DNA from: Proteiniborus ethanoligenes
GTDB lineage: Bacteria; Bacillota; Clostridia; Tissierellales; Proteiniboraceae
Length of the DNA stretch: 47,009 nucleotides
Assembly (NCBI RefSeq): GCF_900107485.1
Contig: NZ_FNQE01000029.1
Coordinates: forward strand, 1 to 47,009
Reading direction: 5' to 3'
Part shown: one piece after another, positions 28,126 to 38,111 of the stretch
How positions within the stretch are numbered: position 1 is the first letter of the stretch
Layout: each line of letters starts with the position of its first letter
Translations under genes and position numbers: made by a program
The notes under the pieces: generated by a model
Seen by the model: the letters and a program-made list of their open reading frames with translations, nothing else
Database searches by the model: none
Told to the model about the DNA's origin: nothing

Positions 28126-28151
28126 AATTGGCTTAAAAAAACAAATACATG

Positions 28152-28180
28152 TTGATTTTATAGGCTTACTGTGTTAAAAT
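28152..28180 (+). promoter_or_regulatory. Extended -10 promoter of secG
   Basis: TTGATT and TAAAAT are 17 bases apart with TG one base before the -10 box. Confidence 0.6.
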
Positions 28181-28215
28181 TATTGTGTTTATGACAGGAC
28201 AGGAGGTGGGGAGAG

Positions 28216-28446
28216 ATGACTATATTATTTTATATTTTAATAGTGATAGCAAGTTTAGCTCTTATTGCTAGTATATTATTGCAATCAGGAAAAAGCGCAG
28301 GACTATCTGGAAGTATAGGTGGTGGTGCAGAGAGTATTTGGGGTAAAAGCAAAGGAAGAAGTTATGAAGGGATACTTAGCAAAGTAACTACTGTTTCTGC
28401 AATAGTATTCGTGATATCAGCTTTAGTTTTAACTGCGTTGCAGTAA
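28216..28446 (+). CDS. secG: Preprotein translocase subunit SecG
   Basis: This 76-residue protein has two membrane segments (residues 2-20 and 53-73) around a Gly/Ser-rich loop with LLQSGKSAGLSGSIGGGAES, the SecG signature. It assists SecYE-mediated protein export. It starts after AGGAGGTGGGGAG. The eno-secG-...-rnr-smpB-ssrA order of Firmicutes is kept here, but with hppA, a hydrolase/ligase cassette and an HD-domain gene between secG and rnr. Confidence 0.93.
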   Translation: MTILFYILIVIASLALIASILLQSGKSAGLSGSIGGGAESIWGKSKGRSYEGILSKVTTVSAIVFVISALVLTALQ

Positions 28447-28476
28447 TTATATAATCAGCAAGGAGGAAAAATACAA

Positions 28477-30480
28477 ATGGATAGTATGTTATATGTAGTG
28501 CCAGTCGTTGGAGTAATTGCTTTATTATTTGCTTTTTATAAGGCTACTACAATTAATAAAGTTGACGCTGGTACTGATAGAATGAAAGAAATAGCATCCT
28601 ATATAGAAGAAGGAGCAATGGCTTTTCTTTCAAGAGAGTACAAGACATTAGCAATATTTGTTGTAGTGTTGTTTATTATTTTAGCAATAGGAATAGACCC
28701 ATTAACTGCTGTAAGCTTTTTAATAGGAGCAGTTTTTTCAGCTTTAGCAGGATTTTTTGGTATGAAGGTGGCTACAAAAGCCAATGTTAGAACTGCTAAT
28801 GCAGCTAAAGAAGGTGGAATGAACAAAGCTTTAAACGTAGCATTTTCTGGTGGAACAGTTATGGGAATGTCAGTTGTAGGCTTAGGACTTTTAGGTATAG
28901 GAATTCTTTATATTACAATAGGTAACCCTGCAATTATTACCGGTTTTGGATTAGGATCTTCATCAATAGCACTTTTTGGACGTGTTGGCGGTGGTATATA
29001 CACAAAAGCCGCTGACGTAGGAGCAGACCTTGTAGGTAAAGTTGAAGCTGGGATACCAGAAGATGATCCAAGAAATCCAGCAGTTATAGCAGACAACGTA
29101 GGAGACAATGTTGGTGACGTTGCAGGTATGGGAGCAGACTTATTTGAATCATATGTAGGCTCAATAATATCAGCTATTACTTTAGGAATAGTTGTATTTG
29201 AGACTAAGGGAGCACTATACCCATTGTTATTATCAGCAGTTGGAGTTATAGCTTCTATAATAGGAACATTTTTTGTTAGAGCAAAAGAAGGCTCAGATCC
29301 TCAAAAATCACTTAATATGGGAACACTTGCAAGTGCGGTGTTAACAGTTATGGTTGCGTTTTTCTTAAGCAAGTCATTATTTAATTCATATCAACCTTTT
29401 ATTGCAATAGTGTCAGGACTTGTAGTAGGTTTAGTTGTAGCTAAAATTACAGAATACTACACTTCTGGAGATTATAAACCTGTTCAAAGTATAGCAGATG
29501 AATCTGAGACAGGACCTTCAACTAATATTATTGGTGGATTGTCTGTAGGTATGATGTCAACAGCTTGGCCTATTATCGTTATTGCAGTAGGCATACTAGT
29601 TGCATTCTACGCTTCAGGTGGAACAACAAACGCTGCTCAAGGACTTTATGGTATAGCACTTGCAGCAGTAGGTATGTTATCAACAGCAGGTATGACAATA
29701 GCTGTAGACGCATATGGTCCAATAGCAGATAATGCTGGTGGTATTGCAGAAATGAGTGAGCTACCAAAAGAAGTACGTATTGTAACAGACAAGCTAGATG
29801 CTGTTGGAAATACAACAGCAGCGGTTGGAAAAGGATTTGCTATAGGCTCAGCTGCGCTTACAGCATTAGCATTATTTGCTTCATATACACAGGCAGTAGG
29901 ACTTGAAAGCATAGATTTAACTAAACCAACAGTAATCGCTGGATTGCTAATTGGTGGTATGCTACCATTCCTATTCTCAGCTATTACTATGAAGGCTGTT
30001 GGTAAAGCAGCATTTAGTATGATTGAGGAAGTTAGAAGACAATTTAGAGAAATTCCTGGTTTAATGGAAGGGAAAGCTAAACCAGAATATAAAAAATGTG
30101 TTGATATAAGTACAACAGCTGCTCTAAGAGAAATGATAATTCCAGGTATATTAGCAGTTATTGCTCCAATAGCTACAGGAGTAATACTAGGAACAGAAGC
30201 TCTTGGTGGTTTATTAGCTGGTTCATTAGTAACAGGTGTTCTAATGGCAATATTTATGGCTAATGCAGGCGGAGCATGGGATAATGCTAAGAAATATATT
30301 GAAGAAGGTAACCATGGTGGAAAAGGTAGTGAGGCCCATAAAGCAGCAGTTGTTGGTGATACTGTTGGGGACCCATTTAAGGATACATCAGGACCTTCAA
30401 TTAACATATTAATTAAGCTTATGACAATAGTAGCATTAGTATTTGCACCACTTTTCTTAAAATTTACTGGATTATTCTAA
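28477..30480 (+). CDS. hppA: Membrane ion-translocating pyrophosphatase, K+-dependent type
   Basis: This 667-residue integral protein has about 16 membrane segments. The pyrophosphate site is seen in [20 protein letters not shown], with [20 protein letters not shown] and [17 protein letters not shown], and again near the C-terminus as [17 protein letters not shown]. The segment [18 protein letters not shown] has Ala448 where K+-independent enzymes have Lys, so potassium dependence is expected. Hydrolysis of pyrophosphate would pump H+ or Na+; which ion cannot be decided by eye. It starts 30 bases after secG with AAGGAGG. Confidence 0.94.
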   Translation: MDSMLYVVPVVGVIALLFAFYKATTINKVDAGTDRMKEIASYIEEGAMAFLSREYKTLAIFVVVLFIILAIGIDPLTAVSFLIGAVFSALAGFFGMKVATKANVRTANAAKEGGMNKALNVAFSGGTVMGMSVVGLGLLGIGILYITIGNPAIITGFGLGSSSIALFGRVGGGIYTKAADVGADLVGKVEAGIPEDDPRNPAVIADNVGDNVGDVAGMGADLFESYVGSIISAITLGIVVFETKGALYPLLLSAVGVIASIIGTFFVRAKEGSDPQKSLNMGTLASAVLTVMVAFFLSKSLFNSYQPFIAIVSGLVVGLVVAKITEYYTSGDYKPVQSIADESETGPSTNIIGGLSVGMMSTAWPIIVIAVGILVAFYASGGTTNAAQGLYGIALAAVGMLSTAGMTIAVDAYGPIADNAGGIAEMSELPKEVRIVTDKLDAVGNTTAAVGKGFAIGSAALTALALFASYTQAVGLESIDLTKPTVIAGLLIGGMLPFLFSAITMKAVGKAAFSMIEEVRRQFREIPGLMEGKAKPEYKKCVDISTTAALREMIIPGILAVIAPIATGVILGTEALGGLLAGSLVTGVLMAIFMANAGGAWDNAKKYIEEGNHGGKGSEAHKAAVVGDTVGDPFKDTSGPSINILIKLMTIVALVFAPLFLKFTGLF

Positions 30481-30496
30481 TTAAATAGTAACTTAG

Positions 30497-30527
30497 AAGA
30501 AGGTAGTCTAAAGATTACCTTCTTTTT
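30497..30527 (+). terminator. Intrinsic terminator after hppA
   Basis: AAGAAGGTA pairs with TACCTTCTT around a 10-base loop, followed by a T run. Confidence 0.85.
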
Positions 30528-30712
30528 GATGTGCAAAATTGAATAAAACTATAATTATATTAATTATTTTTTTAAAATATCCATCCCATCCCTATCAAAA
30601 GCTGTCATAATCCTAAATAATACGACAATATATTTAAGAAAAAAGACTAAATTGGCAAAAAAAGCTAAAAGCCACGAGAATATAGGCTATGGAATATTCT
30701 TTGAAGTTTTGA

Positions 30713-30718
30713 TATAAT
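30713..30718 (+). promoter_or_regulatory. Extended -10 box before the hydrolase gene
   Basis: TGATATAAT gives an extended -10 about 50 bases before the start codon. The -35 region is weak. Confidence 0.45.
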
Positions 30719-30765
30719 CATATAGTACTTCAACATAAAAATTATAAAAGCTAGAGGTATATATT

Positions 30766-31539
30766 ATGAAAATAAATATTGAAAACATGGAGATAAACTA
30801 TATAAGCGAAGGACAAGGTAAAAATATCTTAATACTTCATGGATGGGGAGCCAGCATTGAGACTATAATGCCTATATTTAATCATCTTAAAAACCACTTT
30901 AAGGTTTATGCTATAGATTTTCCAGGCTGTGGCATGAGTCAGAAGCCTAATGAAGTTTTAGGTGCTTACGACTATGGAAGAATTACTAAAGCCTTCATTG
31001 ATGCTATGAAAATGGAGGAAGTAATATTAATAGGACATTCACATGGTGGAAGAGTATCTCTAGTATTGGCAAATAAATACCCAGAGCTAGTAAAAAAGAT
31101 GGTGCTTATAGATAGTGCAGGCTTGATTCCAAAGAGGAAGTTAAATTATTATATAAAGGTTTACACCTTTAAAGCTTTGAAAAAAACATATGGTACAATA
31201 TTCTTTTGGATGGATAAAGAGAAAAAAATGGAGAAATTTTATAAAAGATTTGGCTCTACTGACTATAAAGATGCTGATGGTATAATGAGAAAAATACTAG
31301 TGAGGTTAGTAAATGAAGACTTAAGACCTCTATTAAAGGGAATAAATGCATCAACCCTTTTGATATGGGGAAGAGATGACGATGCTACTCCTGTATACAT
31401 GGGAGAAATAATGGAAGAGGAAATTAAAGATAGCGGGTTAGTTATTCTTGAAAATGCAGGGCATTATTCATATCTTGACCAATTTAGCAGATTTAAGGCA
31501 ATAATTGATAGCTTTTTAGAAAAGGATAAAATAAGCTAA
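30766..31539 (+). CDS. Alpha/beta-fold hydrolase
   Basis: This 257-residue single-domain hydrolase starts after AGAGGT. The oxyanion segment LHGWGAS is at residues 25-31, the nucleophile elbow GHSHGG has Ser92, the Asp is probably in WGRDDDATP, and the His in ENAGHYSYLDQ. The substrate cannot be deduced. It is followed by a Mur-ligase-like membrane protein and a D-Ala-D-Ala ligase, which hints at an envelope-related esterase or amidase, but this is guilt by association only. Confidence 0.8.
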   Translation: MKINIENMEINYISEGQGKNILILHGWGASIETIMPIFNHLKNHFKVYAIDFPGCGMSQKPNEVLGAYDYGRITKAFIDAMKMEEVILIGHSHGGRVSLVLANKYPELVKKMVLIDSAGLIPKRKLNYYIKVYTFKALKKTYGTIFFWMDKEKKMEKFYKRFGSTDYKDADGIMRKILVRLVNEDLRPLLKGINASTLLIWGRDDDATPVYMGEIMEEEIKDSGLVILENAGHYSYLDQFSRFKAIIDSFLEKDKIS

Positions 31540-31583
31540 TATTCAACGATGAAATTTGTATTTTTTTTAGGAGAGTGGATTTG

Positions 31584-33227
31584 ATGTTAGGAAACAATGG
31601 GCCTTTGATAGTACTTGGAGTTATAAGCATTATCGTATGGGGTATAGGGTTCTTTTACAGAAGTAGATTTATGTTACATATGATGCAGCTTGAAGGCTAT
31701 AGTAATGGAAATTACTTAAAATGGATAAAAGACTTTAAGTATAAAGTATTTTCAACTAAAGTTAATATATTTATTATTTTAACTTTGATTTTTGCAGTAG
31801 TATTGCTTAATTTAGAACAACAATTATATAATATGATTTATATAGTTTTTTGGTGTGCTTTAATTATTGTATCAACAAACTTTAAAAAAGAAAATGTAAA
31901 AAAAGATTTGGTTTATACAAAGCGTACACAAAGACTTTTTGCTGCTATGTATATTGTAAATATTTTTATCTTAGCGGTTCTAACAGTAGTATATGGATTA
32001 TTTACATCAGATTTTTTCAAATATCTAATAATTCTACATATGGCTGGGGGAATACTATATTACTTAGTCCCATATACTATGTATTTGTCAAATATATTAG
32101 TTAACCCTATAGAAAATGCTATAAATAAGTATTATTTTGACATGGCACATGATAAGGTTAGAAGCTTCGAAAATCTTAAAATAGTTGGGATAACAGGAAG
32201 CTATGGCAAAACCAGTACAAAGTTTATAACAGCAAAGATATTAGAGGAAAAATATAATGTGTTAAAAACACCAGAAAGCTATAATACTCCAATGGGAGTA
32301 AGTAAAGTAATAAATAATACATTGAGCTCTGAATATAACGCCTTTGTAGTTGAAATGGGAGCTAGAAATATAGGTGAAATAAAGGAAATGGCAGAGCTAG
32401 CCAATCCTAAAATTGGTGTTATTACATCAATAGGTCCTACACATCTCGAAACATTTATAAATATAGATAATATAATGAAAACAAAGTATGAGCTTATAGA
32501 AGCACTACCACCTGAAGGTATTGCCATATTTAATTATGATAATCAGTACGTAAAAAAGCTTGCAGATAAAACTTTTAAAGAGAAAATACTCTATGGTACA
32601 GAAAACATAGAATTATTAGATATATATGCTACAAATATTGAGGTTTCAGAAATAGGCTCCACATTTATTTTAAACGACAAAAATGGAAATACAATAAAAT
32701 GTGAAACAAAGCTATTAGGAGAGCATAATATTGGGAATATCCTTGCAGGTGCTGCTGTAGGAGTAGCCCTTGGATTAACCTTTGAAGAAATAGCTAGAGG
32801 AATAAAAGAAGTAGAGCCTGTTCCACATAGATTACAATTAATAAATCCCGGTACAGGAGTAATAATAATAGATGATGCATTTAACTCAAATCCTGTTAGT
32901 TCTAAGGCTGCCTTAGATGTTATTAGTCAATTTAAAGAAGGAAGAAAGATTATAGTTACTCCTGGAATGATAGAGCTAGGTCAAGAAGAAGAAGAAGCCA
33001 ACAGACAATTTGGAAGATATATAGCAGAAGCATGTGACTATGCTATACTTATAGGTAAAAACAGAACTAAACCTATATATGAGGGAATTTGTGAAAAAGG
33101 CTTTAAGGAAGAAGATGTATTTGTTGTAAATACCTTAAATGAAGCTACTGCAGTATTGCAGCATCTTGTAAGACCAAAGGATGTAGTGCTATTTGAAAAT
33201 GATTTGCCAGATAACTATAATGAATAA
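31584..33227 (+). CDS. Membrane-anchored MurF-like Mur ligase
   Basis: This 547-residue protein has about four membrane segments in residues 1-170, followed by a Mur-ligase catalytic core. The ATP loop reads KIVGITGSYGKTSTKFITA, then VEMGARNIGEIKEMAELANP, GPTHLETF, the linker motif LLGEHNIGNILAG and the C-terminal domain with PHRLQLINPGTGV and DDAFNSNPVSS. It looks most like MurF, which adds D-Ala-D-Ala to the wall precursor. The usual MurF N-terminal UDP-sugar-binding domain is absent and replaced by the membrane part, so the substrate may be lipid-linked or different. Start choice: ATG 31584 after AGGAG; GTG 31575 and TTG 31581 are alternatives. Confidence 0.75.
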   Translation: MLGNNGPLIVLGVISIIVWGIGFFYRSRFMLHMMQLEGYSNGNYLKWIKDFKYKVFSTKVNIFIILTLIFAVVLLNLEQQLYNMIYIVFWCALIIVSTNFKKENVKKDLVYTKRTQRLFAAMYIVNIFILAVLTVVYGLFTSDFFKYLIILHMAGGILYYLVPYTMYLSNILVNPIENAINKYYFDMAHDKVRSFENLKIVGITGSYGKTSTKFITAKILEEKYNVLKTPESYNTPMGVSKVINNTLSSEYNAFVVEMGARNIGEIKEMAELANPKIGVITSIGPTHLETFINIDNIMKTKYELIEALPPEGIAIFNYDNQYVKKLADKTFKEKILYGTENIELLDIYATNIEVSEIGSTFILNDKNGNTIKCETKLLGEHNIGNILAGAAVGVALGLTFEEIARGIKEVEPVPHRLQLINPGTGVIIIDDAFNSNPVSSKAALDVISQFKEGRKIIVTPGMIELGQEEEEANRQFGRYIAEACDYAILIGKNRTKPIYEGICEKGFKEEDVFVVNTLNEATAVLQHLVRPKDVVLFENDLPDNYNE

Positions 33228-33274
33228 AATGTACTCGGGTTTAATCAGCACATATAAGAAATGGGGGAATATTC

Positions 33275-34444
33275 ATGAAAAAAAGAGTAGGTGTATTATT
33301 TGGAGGAAGAAGCGTAGAGCATGAGGTTTCTGTAATTACAGGAATGCAAGTGATAGAGAATATTGACAAAACAAAATATGATGTAGTGCCAATATATATA
33401 AGTAAAGAAGGCAAGTGGCTTACTGGTAGTAGTTTAATGAATTTTAAAAATTTTAAAGAGGATAATTTAAAGGATGCAAAAGAAATAATAATGACACCTG
33501 TATTTAGGGATAATAAATACTATACTCATCCAGAGGCAATAGGCTTTTTAGGTAAAAAACTAATGGAAACTGTAGATGTTATATTTATTGCTTTACATGG
33601 TACTAACGGTGAGGATGGAACCATTCAAGGCTTATTTGAGCTTATAGATATTCCATACACTGGCGGCGGAGTATTAGCTTCATCAGTTGGTATGGATAAG
33701 GTTACCATGAAGGATGTATTTAAAGCGCACGGATTACCTATAGTTGACCATATTTGGTTCTTTAGAAAAAAATGGTTCGAAAATAAGGAAGAAATAATTA
33801 AAGAAGTAGAGGAAAAGCTTGGTTATCCTGTTTTTGTAAAACCTGCAAATCTTGGTTCAAGTGTAGGTATTACAAAGGCAAAGAATAGAGAAACCCTTAT
33901 GGATTCTATAGAAATAGCCATAAGATATGATAGAAAGATTATAATTGAAAAAAGCGTAGAAAATCCAAGAGAAGTTAATTGTGCTGTTATGGGCTATGAT
34001 GACAACATAAGAGCATCATTATGTGAAGAGCCTGTAGGCTGGAAGGAACTCCTTACTTACGAGGATAAGTATATAAATAGCAACACTAAAGGCTCTAAGG
34101 GAAGCAGCAGAAATATACCTGCAGATATTCCAGAAGAAACAACAAAGCTAATACAGGATACAGCTCAAAAAGCTTTTATGGCTATCGACTGTAGAGGAAA
34201 TGCAAGGATAGATTTTCTTCTAGATAAAGAAGGAAAGGTTTTCGTAAATGAAATAAACACTCTTCCAGGCTCCGTAGCCTACTATCTATGGGAGCCAATG
34301 GGAATAAGCTTCAAGGATTTAATAAGTGAGCTTATAGACATTTCATTAGCTGCACATAAGGAAAAAAATGAAAATATGTATTCATATGATGTGGATTTAT
34401 TTAAGAGAATAGAGTTTGGCGGTAGCAAGGCAAAGAAAATATAG
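33275..34444 (+). CDS. ddl: D-alanine--D-alanine ligase family protein
   Basis: This 389-residue ATP-grasp protein starts after GGGGGA. It has the N-terminal GGRSVEHEVSVITG, the Gly-rich segment KPANLGSSVGITKAKN, and the Mg-binding NARIDFLLDKEGKVFVNEIN with NTLPGS. The omega-loop stretch LLTYEDKYINS has the Tyr-Lys pattern of D-Ala-D-Ala enzymes, not that of D-Ala-D-lactate ligases. It would make the dipeptide used by a MurF enzyme, here perhaps the Mur ligase encoded 47 bases upstream. Confidence 0.88.
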   Translation: MKKRVGVLFGGRSVEHEVSVITGMQVIENIDKTKYDVVPIYISKEGKWLTGSSLMNFKNFKEDNLKDAKEIIMTPVFRDNKYYTHPEAIGFLGKKLMETVDVIFIALHGTNGEDGTIQGLFELIDIPYTGGGVLASSVGMDKVTMKDVFKAHGLPIVDHIWFFRKKWFENKEEIIKEVEEKLGYPVFVKPANLGSSVGITKAKNRETLMDSIEIAIRYDRKIIIEKSVENPREVNCAVMGYDDNIRASLCEEPVGWKELLTYEDKYINSNTKGSKGSSRNIPADIPEETTKLIQDTAQKAFMAIDCRGNARIDFLLDKEGKVFVNEINTLPGSVAYYLWEPMGISFKDLISELIDISLAAHKEKNENMYSYDVDLFKRIEFGGSKAKKI

Positions 34445-34487
34445 ATATATAAAAAATATGAATATAAGCTTGTATTTTTGTAAAGAG

Positions 34488-34550
34488 ACCCTTCACCTAT
34501 GCTCAGAAAGATATTTTTTCTCTGAGAAGAATGAAGGGTATTTTTGTTTT
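34488..34550 (+). terminator. Intrinsic terminator after ddl
   Basis: ACCCTTCA and TGAAGGGT form the outer stem, with CTCAGA/TCTGAG paired inside, followed by two T runs. The sequence resembles the dispersed ATTCTGAGC...GAAGAATCT element family. Confidence 0.75.
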
Positions 34551-34670
34551 TTTGAAAAATATTTTCAACTATAATTCTTAAACTATGCTATAATATGGAA
34601 TAAGAAACTTTGACAAAAATATACAAAGTCGTTTTTGAAAAGCAATTAACATACAAAGGAGAGAACTAAA

Positions 34671-35222
34671 ATGAATAGAGAAGAAGCACTAAAGCATGTA
34701 AAGGAAAATATAAAAAATAAAAACCTATTAAAGCATATGTATGCAACGGAAGCAGTAATGATGGGACTAGCGAAGAGATTTGGAGAGGATATAAATCAAT
34801 GGGGGATTGCAGGATTAGTTCATGATATTGATTATGATACAACTGCAGATGATCCAGAAAGACATAGTCTAGTTGGCGGGGATATGCTTAAGAATCTAGG
34901 CTATGATGAAGAAATTGTTCATGCAGTGAAGGCACATAATGAAGTTCATGGGCTAGAAAGAAAATCCCTAATGGATAAGGCACTATTTTGTACAGACCCA
35001 CTAACAGGACTTATTGTAGCTTCTGCCCTGATATCACCAGAGAAGAAGCTATATGCCATAGACACACAGTTCATAATAAATAGATTCCATGAAAAAACTT
35101 TTGCAAAAGGAGCAAATAGGGAACAAATTAAAGCTTGCAGTCATATAGGCTTAACTTTAGAAGAATTTATTGGTATAGGACTTGAAGCAATGAGGCAAAT
35201 TAATGTTGTATTGGGACTTTAA
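34671..35222 (+). CDS. HD-domain hydrolase (HDIG type)
   Basis: This 183-residue protein starts after AAAGGAGAG. The HD metal site is visible as KHMYATEAVM, GIAGLVHDIDYDTT (His-Asp pair), EIVHAVKAHNE and the later Asp in ALFCTDPLTGLI. HD proteins hydrolyse phosphoesters, often nucleotides or cyclic dinucleotides; the substrate here is unknown. It lies 17 bases before rnr, so it is cotranscribed with RNase R. Confidence 0.82.
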   Translation: MNREEALKHVKENIKNKNLLKHMYATEAVMMGLAKRFGEDINQWGIAGLVHDIDYDTTADDPERHSLVGGDMLKNLGYDEEIVHAVKAHNEVHGLERKSLMDKALFCTDPLTGLIVASALISPEKKLYAIDTQFIINRFHEKTFAKGANREQIKACSHIGLTLEEFIGIGLEAMRQINVVLGL

Positions 35223-35239
35223 TAAAATGGAGGAATCTT

Positions 35240-37357
35240 ATGAATACAAAGAGTAAGGTAGTAGAATTCATGGAAAAGCAAGCATATAAGCCTATGCTTA
35301 GAGAAGAGCTTGCAAGAGCCTTTGAAATTGATTCTGTAGATTATAGAGATTTTTATAAACTATTAGATGAAATGGAAAAGGAAGGGTTAATTATAAAGAC
35401 TCATAAAGATAGATATGGTATTCCAGAAAAAATGAATCTAGTAGTAGGAAAACTCCAGTGTAATCAGAGGGGATTTGGTTTTGTAATACCGGATAATAAA
35501 GAGCTTAAGGATGTATTTATTTCATCGGATGATATGAATGGAGCACTACATGGAGACAAGGTAGTAGCAAGACTTATAAGCAAAAACGGAGAAGGTAGAA
35601 GCCAAGAGGGAGAAATAATAAGAATTTTAGAAAGAGTTAATAAAACTGTTGTAGGAACATTTGAAAATAGTAAAAATTTTGGCTTTGTAATACCTAGTGA
35701 TACAAGAATAAACATGGATATATTCATTCCAAAGTCAGATATAAACAATGCCAAAACTAATCAAATAGTAATAGTCGAAATTACAAAATGGCCTGAGAAA
35801 AGGAGAAATCCTGAAGGAAGGATAGTTGAGATACTAGGGCATAAAAATGATACAGGTACTGATATACTAGCCATAATAAAAAAATATGGTTTACCAGAAA
35901 ATTTCCCGGAGGAAGTCATTGCAGAAGCAGAAAGGATACCAGAGGAAATACATGAGGCTGAAATAAAGAGAAGATTAGATTTAAGAGATAAGACTATAAT
36001 TACAATAGACGGGGCAGATGCAAAGGATTTAGACGATGCCATTTCTATAGAAAAGCTTAATAATGGTAACTACAAACTGGGAGTACATATAGCAGACGTA
36101 ACATATTATGTAAGAGAAAATTCGCCCTTGGATAAGGAAGCTCTTAAAAGAGGAACTAGCGTATATCTTGTAGATAGAGTAATACCAATGCTACCAAAGA
36201 AGCTTTCAAATGGAGTATGTAGCTTACATCCAGGAGAACCAAGGCTTACATTAAGTGTTTTTATGGAAATAAACAAAAGTGGAAAAGTTGTAGATCATCA
36301 AATAGTTGAGACGGTTATAGAAAGTAAAGAAAGACTAGTATATGATAACATATCTGACTTGTTGGAACATAATGATCAAGAGCAATTGGGAAGATATGCC
36401 CATATTTTAGATGATTTAAAATTAATGGAAGAGCTATGTCATATATTAACTAAGAAAAGAGAAGAAAGAGGAAGCATAGATTTTGATTTTCCAGAGGCTA
36501 AAATAATATTAGATAAAAAAGGTCATCCTATAGAGGTTAAAAAGTTTGATAGAAGAATAGCTAACCGAATGATAGAAGAATTTATGCTCATAAGCAATGA
36601 GACAGTGGCCGAATACATGTATTGGGCAGATATTCCATTTTTATACAGAATACACGAAGACCCAGACATGGAAAAAATAAATGAATTTAATAAATTTATC
36701 CACAATTTTGGCTACCATCTAAAGGGAACTCAAGAAATACATCCAAAGGAGCTACAAGAATTAATTAAGAAAATAGAGAATACGAGAGAAGAAAATATTA
36801 TAAATACTCTTATGCTAAGATCCTTAAGAAAAGCAAAATATAGCTCAGAGCCAGAAGGTCATTTTGGATTAGCGGCAAAATACTATTCCCACTTTACAGC
36901 ACCTATAAGAAGATATCCAGATCTGCAGATTCACAGAATAATTAAAGAATTTATAAACAACAAGATTAATGAAAAAAGGATAGGTAAATTAAATTCAATA
37001 CTTCCTAAGGTAGCAGAACAGTCCTCTACTACAGAAAGAATAGCAGATGAAGCCTCTAGAGAAACAGATGATTTGAAGAAGGTAGAGTATATGTCAAGTC
37101 GAATTGGAGAAGAATACGAGGGTATTATATCCGGAGTAATGCCTTTTGGCATATTTGTAGAGCTTGACAACACAATAGAGGGGCTAGTGCATATAAGTAG
37201 TTTAATAGATGATTACTATGAATACGACCAACCAAACTATAGATTTATTGGAAGAAGAACAAATAAAATATATAGAATCGGTGACAAAGTTAATATTAAA
37301 GTAGTAGGAACAAATATTGCTAACAGACAAATTGATTTCAATATAATTCAAGACTAG
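35240..37357 (+). CDS. rnr: Ribonuclease R
   Basis: This 705-residue 3'-to-5' exoribonuclease has an N-terminal winged-helix, cold-shock-like OB domains with CNQRGFGFVIPD and KNFGFVIPSD, the RNB catalytic domain, and a C-terminal S1 domain with EYEGIISGVMPFGIFVELDN. The RNB metal-binding site is in TIDGADAKDLDDAISIEKL and the conserved AKYSSEPEGHFGLAAKYYSH with FTAPIRRYPDLQIHR follows. It degrades structured RNA and, with SmpB and tmRNA encoded just downstream, clears non-stop messages. A terminator overlaps its stop codon. Confidence 0.95.
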   Translation: MNTKSKVVEFMEKQAYKPMLREELARAFEIDSVDYRDFYKLLDEMEKEGLIIKTHKDRYGIPEKMNLVVGKLQCNQRGFGFVIPDNKELKDVFISSDDMNGALHGDKVVARLISKNGEGRSQEGEIIRILERVNKTVVGTFENSKNFGFVIPSDTRINMDIFIPKSDINNAKTNQIVIVEITKWPEKRRNPEGRIVEILGHKNDTGTDILAIIKKYGLPENFPEEVIAEAERIPEEIHEAEIKRRLDLRDKTIITIDGADAKDLDDAISIEKLNNGNYKLGVHIADVTYYVRENSPLDKEALKRGTSVYLVDRVIPMLPKKLSNGVCSLHPGEPRLTLSVFMEINKSGKVVDHQIVETVIESKERLVYDNISDLLEHNDQEQLGRYAHILDDLKLMEELCHILTKKREERGSIDFDFPEAKIILDKKGHPIEVKKFDRRIANRMIEEFMLISNETVAEYMYWADIPFLYRIHEDPDMEKINEFNKFIHNFGYHLKGTQEIHPKELQELIKKIENTREENIINTLMLRSLRKAKYSSEPEGHFGLAAKYYSHFTAPIRRYPDLQIHRIIKEFINNKINEKRIGKLNSILPKVAEQSSTTERIADEASRETDDLKKVEYMSSRIGEEYEGIISGVMPFGIFVELDNTIEGLVHISSLIDDYYEYDQPNYRFIGRRTNKIYRIGDKVNIKVVGTNIANRQIDFNIIQD

Positions 37358-37386
37358 CTATTTTATTTATATAGCTAGTTTTTTCT
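37353..37386 (+). terminator. Intrinsic terminator overlapping the rnr stop codon
   Basis: ACTAGCTA (containing the TAG stop) pairs with TAGCTAGT around 11 bases and is followed by TTTTT. Confidence 0.85.
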
Positions 37387-37428
37387 ATATTGAAATTTTC
37401 AAATGGAAAATTATTTCAACAACTATAG

Positions 37429-37457
37429 TTGACATAATAATATGTTTTTGCTATAAT
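37429..37457 (+). promoter_or_regulatory. Consensus sigma-A promoter of smpB
   Basis: A perfect TTGACA and a perfect TATAAT are separated by exactly 17 bases, about 37 bases before smpB. Confidence 0.9.
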
Positions 37458-37494
37458 TTAATTTGCACTTAAATTAGGTAATGGTGGGATTTTT

Positions 37495-37962
37495 ATGAGT
37501 ACAAAAGGACAGAATAGAACATTAGCTACCAATAGGAAAGCTAGGCATGATTACTTCATAGAGGATACTATAGAAGCTGGCATTGCTCTCACTGGCACTG
37601 AGGTTAAATCCTTTAGACAAGGTAAGGTCAATTTAAAGGAAAGCTATGCTATAGTTGAAAGCAATGAGGTATTTATTCATGGCATGCATGTAAGCCCCTA
37701 TGAACAAGGTAATATATACAATGTAGACCCTTTAAGAAAGAGAAAGCTACTTTTACACAAAAGCGAAATAAGAAAGCTAATTGGCTATATTACTCAAAAA
37801 GGATATTCCCTAGTACCACTAAGTGCATACCTAAAAAACGGCAAGGTAAAGATAGAATTAGCCATTGCTAAGGGTAAAAAGCTATACGATAAAAGAGAAG
37901 ACATAGCAAAAAAAGACGCAGAAAGAAGAATTCAAAAACACATGAGTGAAAAATACAGCTAG
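37495..37962 (+). CDS. smpB: tmRNA-binding protein SmpB
   Basis: This 155-residue protein has the family motifs [60 protein letters not shown], and the C-terminal tail [20 protein letters not shown] that enters the empty mRNA channel. It delivers tmRNA to stalled ribosomes. It starts after GGTGGGA. No terminator is visible before ssrA, so part of the tmRNA may come from the strong smpB promoter. Confidence 0.96.
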   Translation: MSTKGQNRTLATNRKARHDYFIEDTIEAGIALTGTEVKSFRQGKVNLKESYAIVESNEVFIHGMHVSPYEQGNIYNVDPLRKRKLLLHKSEIRKLIGYITQKGYSLVPLSAYLKNGKVKIELAIAKGKKLYDKREDIAKKDAERRIQKHMSEKYS

Positions 37963-38040
37963 AAATATAATTGTAATTCTTTATCTTTTATAATTGATTT
38001 TCAATTTAGATTTTAATTAAGATGTATGATGAGTATTAAG

Positions 38041-38096
38041 ATTCTTAATTCTTAATTCTTAATTCTTAATTCTTAATTCTTAATTCTTAATTCTTA
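38041..38096 (+). repeat. Eight tandem copies of the heptamer ATTCTTA
   Basis: Eight exact 7-base units run from 38041 to 38096, with related bases on both sides, ending 15 bases before the tmRNA 5' end. The copy number is likely to vary by slippage. Confidence 0.95.
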
Positions 38097-38111
38097 ATTA
38101 ATATACATCCT

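Noticed and set aside
29646-30407. A 253-codon open frame antisense to hppA
   Set aside because: It is low-complexity Ala/Ile/Pro translation of the opposite strand of a membrane protein gene, without a ribosome binding site.
30650-30712. Sequence resembling part of a cyclic-di-GMP riboswitch (GGCAAA...AAAGCCACGAG)
   Set aside because: The conserved core is incomplete and the likely promoter lies downstream, so the segment would not be in the transcript.
38041-38096. A CRISPR-like array
   Set aside because: The units are contiguous 7-base tandem copies with no spacers.
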